34,812 bases of DNA, taken from assembly GCA_029571225.1 (NCBI GenBank), contig JAKPTF010000108.1:1-34812 (forward strand), read 5' to 3'. The notes under the pieces are model-generated. The model did not search any database. It was not told the DNA's origin and saw only the letters and a program-made list of their open reading frames with translations. Position 1 is the stretch's first letter, and every line of letters begins with the position of its first letter. Below, in pieces: positions 18,266-25,116 of this stretch. The DNA is from Candidatus Omnitrophota bacterium (GTDB lineage: Bacteria > Omnitrophota > Gorgyraeia > Gygaellales > Profunditerraquicolaceae). Made by a program: the position numbers and the translations under genes.

Positions 18266-18420
18266 GATAAAGCCAAACCTGCCGTAAGGCAGGGACTCCC
18301 CTTCGGGGGACCGCCAGAGTAAAATCTGGCAGGGGAAAGCCACGGATCGATAGGGGGCCTGTATTTTTATCGGGTTTCTCATGCGACAGCCGGGTTGCCA
18401 AAATAGGCAATCCGGCTGTC
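18266..18420 (+). ncRNA. GEMM-like (c-di-GMP-I family) riboswitch with an inserted two-hairpin segment
   Basis: Family marks: TGATAAAG then CCAAACC; a P2 hairpin CCTGCC-GTAA-GGCAGG with a GNRA loop (18278-18293); GGGAC; AAAGCCACGGATC (18336-18348); and TCATGCGACAGCCGGGTTGCC-like 3' end. Between GGGAC and AAAGCC sit about 38 extra bases forming a UUCG hairpin (18297-18310) and a GCCAGA/TCTGGC hairpin (18313-18330). The base equivalent to ligand-contacting G20 reads C, which is neither the c-di-GMP (G) nor the cGAMP (A) form, so ligand and function are uncertain. The 3' half of P1 also belongs to the hairpin at 18385-18420, giving an obvious switching platform ahead of the gene at 18440. Confidence 0.6.
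18385..18420 (+). terminator. terminator-like hairpin of the riboswitch expression platform
   Basis: A 15-base-pair stem (18385-18399 with 18406-18420, one G-U pair, six-base loop AAAATA) is followed by TTAATTT. Its left arm contains the GGGTTGCC that closes aptamer P1, so ligand-stabilised P1 would block it, implying an ON switch. The T run is interrupted, so it may act partly on translation; the GGGGGGAG Shine-Dalgarno stretch lies about ten bases downstream. Confidence 0.6.
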
Positions 18421-18439
18421 TTAATTTACAGGGGGGAGC

Positions 18440-20560
18440 ATGAGAATATCCGGTACGCGTATTTACTTTTGTTTGTTTGTATCAGCCCTGCTTGTTTTCT
18501 CGCACGCCGCACCTTTATTCGCTTTATCTCAAGAATATTCTGCACGCGTACAGGAGGCCCTTGCCAATTTCAACAACGGAGGCGGCTTTTCGTTCGCAAA
18601 GCCCCAGATCGATCAAGGAGGGGAGAGGTTCATTCCGCAGTTCACGCCACCGCAATTCACGCCACCGCAGTTTACGCCTCCGCAGTTCACGCCGCAGGCG
18701 ATCATCCAGGCACAGAGCTTCAGCACGCAGATGCAATCAAGCGCAAGTACCACATTAATGTCCAGATTCCAGAATGTCGGCATTGTGTCCAATACTCAAA
18801 TGAACCAGTTGTTTGGAGCATCGGTCATACAGAACATGCCCCAGCAAGTATATACCGAGCTGCGTCAGGTTGTTCAGACGATCGGTGCGGTAAATACCCG
18901 GCAGGCCGTTGCGGACCTGACCAGCGCTTTCGGCAACGACTTTATTCAGACGTGCAATCCGAAACTGTTGCCCGGCCTGATACAAAATACCGCAGAATTG
19001 GGCGCAGGAGGGGTGCAGGAGGGGATACAGGCCATTGCGGATTTCATGGGCGTTTCTCCCGAGGATGTTGTTTTTGCAATAGGAGGCCCGGATAATATCC
19101 CTGCATTTGTATCGTCATTGGAGTCAATAGGGGTGAATAATATCGAAACCGCGCTGACCGATATGGCGTCTTTGTTCGGCATGGACAGTATGAAGAATGA
19201 GTGGCTGGGTAATACTGCCCGGATGCTCGATGTTGCCGGCCAGATAACCGGAATCGGCCCTGATTCGATCCGGGATTGCCTGATAGGTTTGCAGACGGCA
19301 TTATCGATGTCTTCAGATGAAGTCTATAGTATGATGAGCAATCTGGCCAGCTCAAACAGCCTTGAATGTTTTTTTGCTACTGTTAATGATATGGGAGCCA
19401 GCGAGTTCGCCGGGCAGATACAATCGATGGCCCGTGTATTCGGGAATGATGCTGTGACGAACGAACTGTGCAGTAACGCCTTTTCTGTCTTGAACTTAGC
19501 GCGCAACATCCAGATGCTTGACTGCGGCGGCATGGAGGGGTTGTGCGACAGAATGGGCCAGGCCATGGGTGTTTCAGGCGCAGAATTCGCCTCTGTGTTC
19601 CAGTACGACGCCGGGTGGTTTTACGCAGATGCCATGAATTCAATACTTTGCCGCGTGACCGATATAGGCCTTGAAGAGACATGCGAATATCTGGGCCAGA
19701 TGTCAAAGATCTATACATCGGACCGCATGTTCGAGCAGTTGGCGTATTCTCCGATGATACTTGCCGACGTCCTTTCCGCGATGCAAAGCATGGGCGGTCT
19801 GGATGAGCTTGTGAACAGCTTGTGCCAGACATACAGCTATTCCGACGTGGTCTATGCAATGCAGGATATGGGGATGGCATCCCTGTCACGCGTGAATACT
19901 GATGACCTTCCGGAATTGATCTCAAACAGAATAAATAGCCAGGATGACGGAAGGCCGCTGGCTGTAGTCATCTATCCGTCAGCCGATTATAACGGCGCGT
20001 TTATGTCCGGGAGCGGCTCTGTGCATCAGTTGATAGAGCACGGGTACAGGGTCATGTACTATGAGGCAGATACTGATACGGAGATCGAGGTGTGCCTGGT
20101 AAACGGGACCCAGAACGGCGCTGTTCCTGCGGCTGTCTTGATCGTCGGCGGCCATGGTTCGCAGCAATCCTTGAGCCTGGGTTGCAGCGAAGGTGAGGAG
20201 TGCCTGGTTGATTTTAGCGATTACGGCCAGTTATCGGGGTTACGCGATATGCTCGCGGACGGCGGCACCATTATTCTGTATTCCTGCTCGAACGGCCAGG
20301 GATTGAACGAACAAGCCAATATGGCGAATATGTGGGCCCAATTGTTCCCGAACGCCGCGCACGTGTTCTCGATGACCGAGCCGAGCAATATAGAGAGCCT
20401 GACGTTCAGCTCCGATAATAAGGTGACCGACGTTACCTTTGGATGTGATACGTATGACGCTGCATTGTATGACACGGACTTTTCGTTTACATTCAACGGG
20501 ATTGACGAGGAAGAGCTTTATTTAAAGATCGAGATCGGATATCAGGAGATAAAAGATTAA
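18440..20560 (+). CDS. secreted repeat protein with C-terminal caspase-like domain
   Basis: A 706-residue exported protein I cannot assign to a named family. Residues 1-29 are a signal peptide ending near LFALS. Residues 66-85 are four PQFTP pentapeptides. Residues about 130-480 form some eight degenerate helical units of 40-48 residues, each with [LM]xx[IM]G followed by a helix ending in FG[NM]D or similar. The last 210 residues look like a clan CD (caspase/CHAT/gingipain) fold: strand AAVLIVGGHGS with H572-G, then 44 residues on, strand GGTIILYSC with C616 and SNGQG. The protein is cysteine-rich. A secreted cysteine peptidase is the best hypothesis; fold and activity are not proven. Expression should depend on the leader at 18266. 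GGGGGGAG precedes the ATG. Confidence 0.8.
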   Translation: MRISGTRIYFCLFVSALLVFSHAAPLFALSQEYSARVQEALANFNNGGGFSFAKPQIDQGGERFIPQFTPPQFTPPQFTPPQFTPQAIIQAQSFSTQMQSSASTTLMSRFQNVGIVSNTQMNQLFGASVIQNMPQQVYTELRQVVQTIGAVNTRQAVADLTSAFGNDFIQTCNPKLLPGLIQNTAELGAGGVQEGIQAIADFMGVSPEDVVFAIGGPDNIPAFVSSLESIGVNNIETALTDMASLFGMDSMKNEWLGNTARMLDVAGQITGIGPDSIRDCLIGLQTALSMSSDEVYSMMSNLASSNSLECFFATVNDMGASEFAGQIQSMARVFGNDAVTNELCSNAFSVLNLARNIQMLDCGGMEGLCDRMGQAMGVSGAEFASVFQYDAGWFYADAMNSILCRVTDIGLEETCEYLGQMSKIYTSDRMFEQLAYSPMILADVLSAMQSMGGLDELVNSLCQTYSYSDVVYAMQDMGMASLSRVNTDDLPELISNRINSQDDGRPLAVVIYPSADYNGAFMSGSGSVHQLIEHGYRVMYYEADTDTEIEVCLVNGTQNGAVPAAVLIVGGHGSQQSLSLGCSEGEECLVDFSDYGQLSGLRDMLADGGTIILYSCSNGQGLNEQANMANMWAQLFPNAAHVFSMTEPSNIESLTFSSDNKVTDVTFGCDTYDAALYDTDFSFTFNGIDEEELYLKIEIGYQEIKD
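18635..18694 (+). repeat. four 15-bp tandem units encoding PQFTP
   Basis: Four head-to-tail copies of CCGCARTTYACGCCN, in frame and differing only at third positions, link the signal peptide to the repeat region of the secreted protein. Length variation by slippage is plausible. Confidence 0.9.
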
Positions 20561-20581
20561 ATCGGTGTCTGACACCGATTT
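20559..20581. terminator. perfect palindrome between convergent genes
   Basis: AAATCGGTGTC and GACACCGATTT flank a single T. The element overlaps the last two bases of the stop of the + strand gene and ends one base before the stop of rpoN. It probably ends transcription from both sides, though a long T run is missing. The core GGTGTCTGACACC recalls REP-like repeats dispersed in some bacterial genomes. Confidence 0.6.
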
Positions 20582-20582
20582 C

Positions 20583-21944
20583 TTATCTGGTTCGGCGGTA
20601 GGAAGAGGAGAGGATCTTCATTTCTTCGCGGTATTTGGCGACTGTCCTGCGGGCTACGTCCAGCTGTTTTTTCTCCCTCAATAACTTCACAATATCCTCG
20701 TCGGAAAGCGGGTGCTTTTTGTCCTCGGCTGCGATGTAATCAGTGATCAGGCTTTTGACATGCTCGGATGACACCGCCTCGCCGTTGCCGTTCTTCGCAC
20801 CGGGCAGTTTGCTCGGGAAGAAATCCTTTAACGCATATACCCCGCAGGGAGTTTGCGCGTATTTGTTCATGACGACGCGGCAGACGGTTGACTCGTGCAT
20901 GCTGATGATGCCGGCGACCTCGCGGAACGTAAGGGGTTTCAGCAGGGAAATGTCCTGGGTAATGGCTTCTTTCTGGATCTGTACGATAGTCTCCACCACG
21001 CGGCGCAGCGTGCTCTGGCGCTTGGTGATCGCGCGAAGGATCTCATACGCCCGCTTGATCTTATTGGTCAGGAATTCCTTTGCCGCGGGGTCAAGATCCT
21101 TTTGCCTGGCCATCTGCCTGTAGGTCTTGCTGATCAACAGCCGCGGCATGCTTTCGTTGTTGATCGTAACCTTAAGCTCGCCTTCTTCGGCCTGCTCGAT
21201 GATGATATCCGGGATGACCTGTTGTATGTCGTCCACAGAAAAATTCCTCCCGGGCTTCGGGTCCAGGGCCGAGATCTTCGCCACAAGTTCCAGGACTTTT
21301 TCGACTGATTCCTTGAGCGCCTTTGCGATCTTTGCGTAGTTCTTGGTCGCAACATCCTCCAGGTGGTATTTGACGATCGTCAGGAGCTCCGGATCCGTCT
21401 CTCTGGCAAGGGCCAGCTGTATGAGCAGGCATTCGGGTATATTGCGCGCTCCAACGCCTGCGGGCTCGAACTGCTGGACGATCTTGAGGACTTTTTCCGT
21501 TTTTTGCACTGATATGTTCAGGGCTGATGCGATCTCTTCAAGGCTGGCGCGCAGATATCCGTTGTCATCGATGTTTCCGATGATCTCATGGCCGATCGCG
21601 ATGTCATCCGCTGAATCAGCGAACATGCCGAGCTGTTTGAGAAGCGTGTCCTGGAGAGAAACCTTCTTGGTCATGGTGGATTGGGCAAATTCCCGCTTCT
21701 GGTTGTCTTCTTCGGTTGAAGGAGAGCCGGGGGAGAGGTTTTGAGCGTCCGGCGCGGCAGAGGAGAGGGCGTCAAGCATCTTGTCAAGGCTTTCCGCAGG
21801 CGCCTCCTCAAGCACAGGGTTATCAAGCATTTCCTGGTCAACCAATTCTTTAAGGTCCATGATCGGAAGGGTCAGGATCTGCAGGGATTGCCTTAATTCA
21901 GGCGCCAGAAGTTTCCTAAGTTCAAGCTTTTGTTTGAGTTCCAT
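20583..21944 (-). CDS. rpoN: RNA polymerase sigma-54 factor
   Basis: About 453 residues, full length for RpoN. The N-terminal activator region I is MELKQKLELRKLLAPELRQSLQILTLPI, Gln/Leu-rich as usual. The core-binding domain and an HTH (REVAGIISMHESTVCRVVMNKY) follow, and the RpoN box ARRTVAKYRE lies near the C-terminus. The ATG at 21944 is chosen because region I begins there; the frame stays open to a TTG at 21995, but that part coincides with the promoter. It supplies the sigma factor that the activator at 19-1428 and the promoter at 22069-22083 need. It is flanked by palindromes on both sides. Confidence 0.95.
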   Translation of the reverse strand: MELKQKLELRKLLAPELRQSLQILTLPIMDLKELVDQEMLDNPVLEEAPAESLDKMLDALSSAAPDAQNLSPGSPSTEEDNQKREFAQSTMTKKVSLQDTLLKQLGMFADSADDIAIGHEIIGNIDDNGYLRASLEEIASALNISVQKTEKVLKIVQQFEPAGVGARNIPECLLIQLALARETDPELLTIVKYHLEDVATKNYAKIAKALKESVEKVLELVAKISALDPKPGRNFSVDDIQQVIPDIIIEQAEEGELKVTINNESMPRLLISKTYRQMARQKDLDPAAKEFLTNKIKRAYEILRAITKRQSTLRRVVETIVQIQKEAITQDISLLKPLTFREVAGIISMHESTVCRVVMNKYAQTPCGVYALKDFFPSKLPGAKNGNGEAVSSEHVKSLITDYIAAEDKKHPLSDEDIVKLLREKKQLDVARRTVAKYREEMKILSSSYRRTR

Positions 21945-21954
21945 AGATAAGGAA

Positions 21955-21983
21955 AGTATAGCATATTTTATGCCAATTTTCAA
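21955..21983 (-). promoter_or_regulatory. sigma-70 promoter of rpoN
   Basis: On the minus strand, TTGAAA (21983-21978), a 17-base spacer, and TATACT (21960-21955). Initiation seven bases downstream, at A 21948, would leave a four-base leader before the rpoN ATG, with no room for a Shine-Dalgarno site. Confidence 0.75.
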
Positions 21984-21993
21984 AAATACAGGC

Positions 21994-22050
21994 AAATAAT
22001 AGGGACGGTTCTCATCGCCTTTTTGGCGATGAGAACCGTCCCTATTATTT
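21994..22050. repeat. 57-bp perfect hairpin element (26-bp arms)
   Basis: The left arm 21994-22019 (AAATAATAGGGACGG then TTCTCATCGCC) is an exact reverse complement of 22025-22050, with a TTTTT loop. It lies between the rpoN promoter and the end of the secreted-protein gene. The GGGACGGTTCTC core resembles REP-type palindromes and small non-autonomous elements seen near IS200/Y1-type transposases. On the minus strand it could also end transcription of the gene at 22063-22839. Confidence 0.85.
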
Positions 22051-22062
22051 ATAACCTGCGTT

Positions 22063-22839
22063 TTACTGCTTTGTCACCGGCATCATGTTGATGATCATGT
22101 TTCGCATGCCTTTGGGGCTGACGATATCCATTGATGTCTCGTTCTTCCAGCGAATTTCGATCAGGCCGATCTTCTCGGGGAACTTCTTCCCGGGAAAATT
22201 ATCGGCAGTGAGCACATAGGTGCCCACAAGGGTCGGGTCAAAACCGCTCCCGGAAGGCGGCCGTTTTTCCCTGGCAACTATATCCTGGCCCGCGGGAACC
22301 TGCATAATGACTTCAGGGCCGGCTTGCTGTCCGTCGATATAAAGCGCTGTTTTCACTTCACCGCTGGGGAACTTTGTGGTCAAGCTGCCGTACCAGTTCC
22401 CGCAGAACTCCGGATTGATGGAATAGTCTTTTGAGAATCCTTCGATCCTGACTGTCCAGGTGATCAGAAGTCTGGCTGTGCGGTTGAAGTTTTTATTTAT
22501 CCTGAAGTTCTCGACGACAAGCCCTTCGATCGGAAGGAATTTGTTACATTGCCCGCCCGTATAACCGTTGCCGAACTTGCTTTTCTGGCAGATCGGAGCA
22601 AGCGAAAATCCGCCGTCGGCATAATTCTTCTCAAGATATGCCTGGCATCCGGCATCGCTGCTGTTGACAAAATCAGTGAACAGCGGATAGGTTCCGGGTC
22701 CGAGTTTCGCGTCGGTCGTATCGCCGACGATCTGGGTAACAGTGGGGGCTTGAGTTGCGGGTGATTCGCCGCTGTCCGCGGCATACGCGCACGGGACCAG
22801 AAGCAGCACCGAGATGATCAGGATAATCGGGTATCTCAT
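22063..22839 (-). CDS. secreted protein of unknown function
   Basis: About 258 residues with a clear signal peptide (MRYPIILIISVLLLVPCAYAAD). I do not recognise a family. The mature part is beta-rich, with cysteines in DAGCQAY, APICQKS, GGQCNKF and EFCGNWYG that could form two disulfides. An SLTTKFPSGEVKTALYIDG segment and a C-terminal IGLIEIRWKNETSMDI look like strands of a beta-sandwich. The start at 22839 is favoured over 22884 because it has AAGGGGG upstream and begins the signal peptide. A sigma-54 promoter lies directly upstream. Confidence 0.75.
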   Translation of the reverse strand: MRYPIILIISVLLLVPCAYAADSGESPATQAPTVTQIVGDTTDAKLGPGTYPLFTDFVNSSDAGCQAYLEKNYADGGFSLAPICQKSKFGNGYTGGQCNKFLPIEGLVVENFRINKNFNRTARLLITWTVRIEGFSKDYSINPEFCGNWYGSLTTKFPSGEVKTALYIDGQQAGPEVIMQVPAGQDIVAREKRPPSGSGFDPTLVGTYVLTADNFPGKKFPEKIGLIEIRWKNETSMDIVSPKGMRNMIINMMPVTKQ

Positions 22840-22868
22840 GTTGAACCCCCTTGTTCTGGATGATTGCC

Positions 22869-22883
22869 GCATAGGATGTGCCA
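22869..22883 (-). promoter_or_regulatory. sigma-54 (-24/-12) promoter
   Basis: Minus-strand TGGCACATCCTATGC matches the consensus TGGCACRNNNNTTGC at all but one fixed position, with exactly ten bases between GG (22882-22881) and GC (22870-22869). Initiation about twelve bases on, near A 22857, gives an 18-base leader holding the AAGGGGG ribosome site of the gene starting at 22839. Confidence 0.75.
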
Positions 22884-22946
22884 TAAATCAATATAGCACG
22901 CTGTTGGGCAAATTACAAGGATGGCAAATATATATTTTTCACAGTC

Positions 22947-22974
22947 TTGAAAATCAGGAGAAGCGTGTTATACT
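22947..22974 (+). promoter_or_regulatory. sigma-70 promoter of the second GEMM-like leader
   Basis: TTGAAA (22947-22952), 16-base spacer, TATACT (22969-22974). It is followed by TATTGTGCAAA, nearly the same start-site context as the promoter at 18221-18249. It is divergent from the sigma-54 promoter at 22869-22883. Confidence 0.72.
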
Positions 22975-23016
22975 TATTGTGCAAATGTTGTAATGTAGCA
23001 AATTGGTTATTTTACT

Positions 23017-23108
23017 GATAAAGGCAACCCGGCAGTAATGCCGGCACGCAAAGCGACAGTCCCGGAGGATCCCGGGAGGCTGCGCTGCCAAAGGGAATAG
23101 CCTTTTTT
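23017..23108 (+). ncRNA. GEMM-like (c-di-GMP-I family) riboswitch with terminator platform
   Basis: P1 is GGCA (23023-23026) with TGCC (23086-23089). P2 is CCGGCA-GTAA-TGCCGG (23029-23044) with a GNRA tetraloop. The joining strand CACGCAAA (23045-23052) holds the conserved GCAAA. P3 is GCG-A-CAG-TCCC with GGGA-GG-CTG-CGC (23053-23085). The position equivalent to Vc2 G20 is G, as expected for c-di-GMP. An alternative AGGCT (23077-23081)/AGCCT (23099-23103) hairpin followed by T6 would compete with P3 and P1, so ligand binding should favour read-through. Ligand identity is inferred from family resemblance. Confidence 0.68.
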
Positions 23109-23135
23109 GTTTTGCAAGCCACGGAGGTGGATGCC

Positions 23136-23387
23136 ATGGATGAACAGGCAAAGAACAGGAATCAGCGGGTGGTCACGTTTCTGAACAGGGATGAAGTGGA
23201 TTACCTGGATAAGCTGGGCAAGGATGCGCTTTTTTCCTCGGGGTCGAAATTGTCCCGTGCAAAGCTGATCGCCTGGCTCGTGGACATGCTAAAGGGCCTG
23301 CAGATCACAGGGGAGAATCTTCATTCGGAAAAGGACCTTGAGGAACGGATCATGGCTGCCATCAAACAGATCGAATCGCAGAAATAG
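23136..23387 (+). CDS. small ribbon-helix-helix-like protein
   Basis: 84 residues, starting at the ATG that follows GGAGG by eight bases; the frame is open to a TTG at 23112 but that lies within the leader. RVVTFLNRDEVDYLDKL is a ribbon strand and first helix, and SRAKLIAWLVDMLKGL the second helix, as in MetJ/Arc-type regulators. The C-terminal 25 residues are a charged helix (HSEKDLEERIMAAIKQI). It is the first gene behind the second leader, ahead of the secreted repeat protein, and could autoregulate this unit or control c-di-GMP-linked genes. DNA targets are unknown. Confidence 0.7.
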   Translation: MDEQAKNRNQRVVTFLNRDEVDYLDKLGKDALFSSGSKLSRAKLIAWLVDMLKGLQITGENLHSEKDLEERIMAAIKQIESQK

Positions 23388-23424
23388 ATTTACCACTAAC
23401 TTAATCCTTGACTAAGGAGGCTCT

Positions 23425-24918
23425 ATGTACCGCATTCAAAAGCTTCTTTGCATGGTAGTTGTCCTGTTCCTGTCTTTCTCTGTATGCGCCGGCGTCGCTG
23501 TCTGTGACGACGAATCGCCGTCTGCCGACACGCGGACTATCAATGTAGGCGGACGGACTTTTGAGGTGCCTGCGTCGCGGATAAGCGCAGATAATATTCC
23601 GTCGTTTAGTTCATCGTTCCAGGATGCTCTGGCTGATATGAAAAGCCGTTTTGCGGAGCAGGTGCCGCTTTCGGTGATCGGAGCCAGAATCAACAATGAT
23701 ACCGCGGTTACTCCCGGGAGCATATCGCAGGCCGTAAATATCGCTAACAGAACCCAGAGGATTCCTGTTGTCGGATCTGCGGCTGATATCGCCAACCCCG
23801 TTGCCGGGCAGCGCATTATTACTGGCGGCAAGCTCATGGAGTATCGCGCCGCTGAAGGAACGCAACCGGCAGGCTGGGTTAATATAACCAGCCAGGGCGC
23901 AGCGGTCGGCAATGTCGTTGTCAGTGTAACCACGGGCAATTCCACTGCGCCTGTTCCAGTGGTTACCAGCAGGCCTGCAGGCGCTCCGGCTGAAGGTGAG
24001 CCGACAAAGGTCGTGTATCGCAATATGGTATACGAATGGCAGGCAGGGTCTGAAGACCATCCGGGCTACTGGAAGAACGTTACCTATAATGTAGTTCCCG
24101 CAGCAAGCGTGGAGGCGAACAGCCACGAGCAGGCGATCCTGGTCAACGGCGAGCAGGCACAGGCTTTGATCGTGACGCAGGTTCCGGCTGCCGAAGGATC
24201 GGAATACATCGTAATGGGTTCGCAGGTATACCGGTGGGACGATGCAGGAAATAAATATGTTGCCGTGACAACAGGAACAGGCGAAGATGAGCATCCGAAG
24301 ATCATTGACGGCGCTGTTACAGCCACTGTTCACCTGTCAGGCGGCGCGGAAGTGACGGATGTTCCTGTTTACTCCCAGGTGCCTGCGGTCACCGGAGCCC
24401 ATAACGGGGATGCGTGCGTAGTCGTCAATCCGACAAACGGCCGGGAGTTAGTGTATATATTCGATTCGGAGTCCAATGCATGGGAGCGCAGCACGGCGTC
24501 GTATTCGCTTTCGGCCACTGTTGACCGCGCGTCTGCAGTCGCCGATGTGACGATAGACGGCGTGCTCCATGAGGATGTAAAGGTTGTGGCGCATCTGCCC
24601 GAAGAACATACGCAAGGCCAGGATATCATTGTCGTGCGGAGCCCGTTTTTCGGAAGGGAAAAAGTGTATGTCTGGAACGCTCAAACTAACTCGTGGGATC
24701 GCGTTGCCCAAGCTGCCGAACTTGGAAAGATTTACCAGCAGTTCGCGGTAATGCTGCCCGGAGGCGAATTTACAGCAAGCGCCCAGGTGGTGGGGTCTGT
24801 CGATGAGATCTCGCGGCCGCGGCAGGGGCAGGTCGTTGCGGTAACTGACGCCAGCGGCAATGCCGATAAGCTTTACCGGTACGATAACGGAGAGTGGAAG
24901 CTGATAAAGGAACTGTAA
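23425..24918 (+). CDS. secreted protein with six beta-type repeats
   Basis: A 497-residue exported protein with signal peptide 1-27 (cleavage near AVCDD). I do not recognise a named family. Six units lie at about residues 112-155, 177-220, 247-281, 312-358, 385-428 and 454-495. Each has a [VI]xxxxP or similar strand, a G-x-x-[IV]-[VI] strand, then Y-x-[WYF] and a terminal W or Y-x-x-[VI]. Examples are VYEWQAGSEDHPGYWKNV and VYVWNAQTNSWDRV. The Tyr/Trp pattern suggests a surface beta-propeller, beta-sandwich string or glycan-binding array. AAGGAGG precedes the ATG, and a strong terminator follows. Confidence 0.75.
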   Translation: MYRIQKLLCMVVVLFLSFSVCAGVAVCDDESPSADTRTINVGGRTFEVPASRISADNIPSFSSSFQDALADMKSRFAEQVPLSVIGARINNDTAVTPGSISQAVNIANRTQRIPVVGSAADIANPVAGQRIITGGKLMEYRAAEGTQPAGWVNITSQGAAVGNVVVSVTTGNSTAPVPVVTSRPAGAPAEGEPTKVVYRNMVYEWQAGSEDHPGYWKNVTYNVVPAASVEANSHEQAILVNGEQAQALIVTQVPAAEGSEYIVMGSQVYRWDDAGNKYVAVTTGTGEDEHPKIIDGAVTATVHLSGGAEVTDVPVYSQVPAVTGAHNGDACVVVNPTNGRELVYIFDSESNAWERSTASYSLSATVDRASAVADVTIDGVLHEDVKVVAHLPEEHTQGQDIIVVRSPFFGREKVYVWNAQTNSWDRVAQAAELGKIYQQFAVMLPGGEFTASAQVVGSVDEISRPRQGQVVAVTDASGNADKLYRYDNGEWKLIKEL

Positions 24919-24951
24919 AAGAATTTGACCAACGCGTAAGGGGAGAGGAGC

Positions 24952-24989
24952 AGGGCCTGACAGGTCGAATATTTGTCAGGCCCTTTTTG
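24952..24989 (+). terminator. strong intrinsic terminator
   Basis: AGGGCCTGACA (24952-24962) pairs perfectly with TGTCAGGCCCT (24974-24984), followed by TTTTTG. It closes the riboswitch-RHH-repeat protein unit. Confidence 0.9.
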
Positions 24990-25116
24990 TTGCCTGAACA
25001 CAACACGGATGAACGTAAACATTGACGCGTGGAACATCGGCGCCGGTATCAATTTTCGTGAATTCAATAATTGCGCAAGTGCCATGTATGCGCTTAGTTC
25101 CGGTACCAGAAAAGTA

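Noticed and set aside
18266-18420. assigning cGAMP as ligand of the first leader
   Set aside because: The diagnostic base is C rather than A, so neither cGAMP nor c-di-GMP can be chosen from sequence.
18635-18694. short direct repeats as a CRISPR array
   Set aside because: The four units are contiguous 15-mers without spacers, in frame, and encode PQFTP within a secreted protein.
18469-19095. open frame in another phase within the secreted repeat protein gene
   Set aside because: Its translation is Arg/His/Ala-rich, shifted reading of the repeats; the sense frame has signal peptide, repeats and domain.
23112-23135. upstream TTG start for the RHH protein
   Set aside because: The ATG at 23136 has GGAGG at proper distance, and the extra residues would come from leader sequence.
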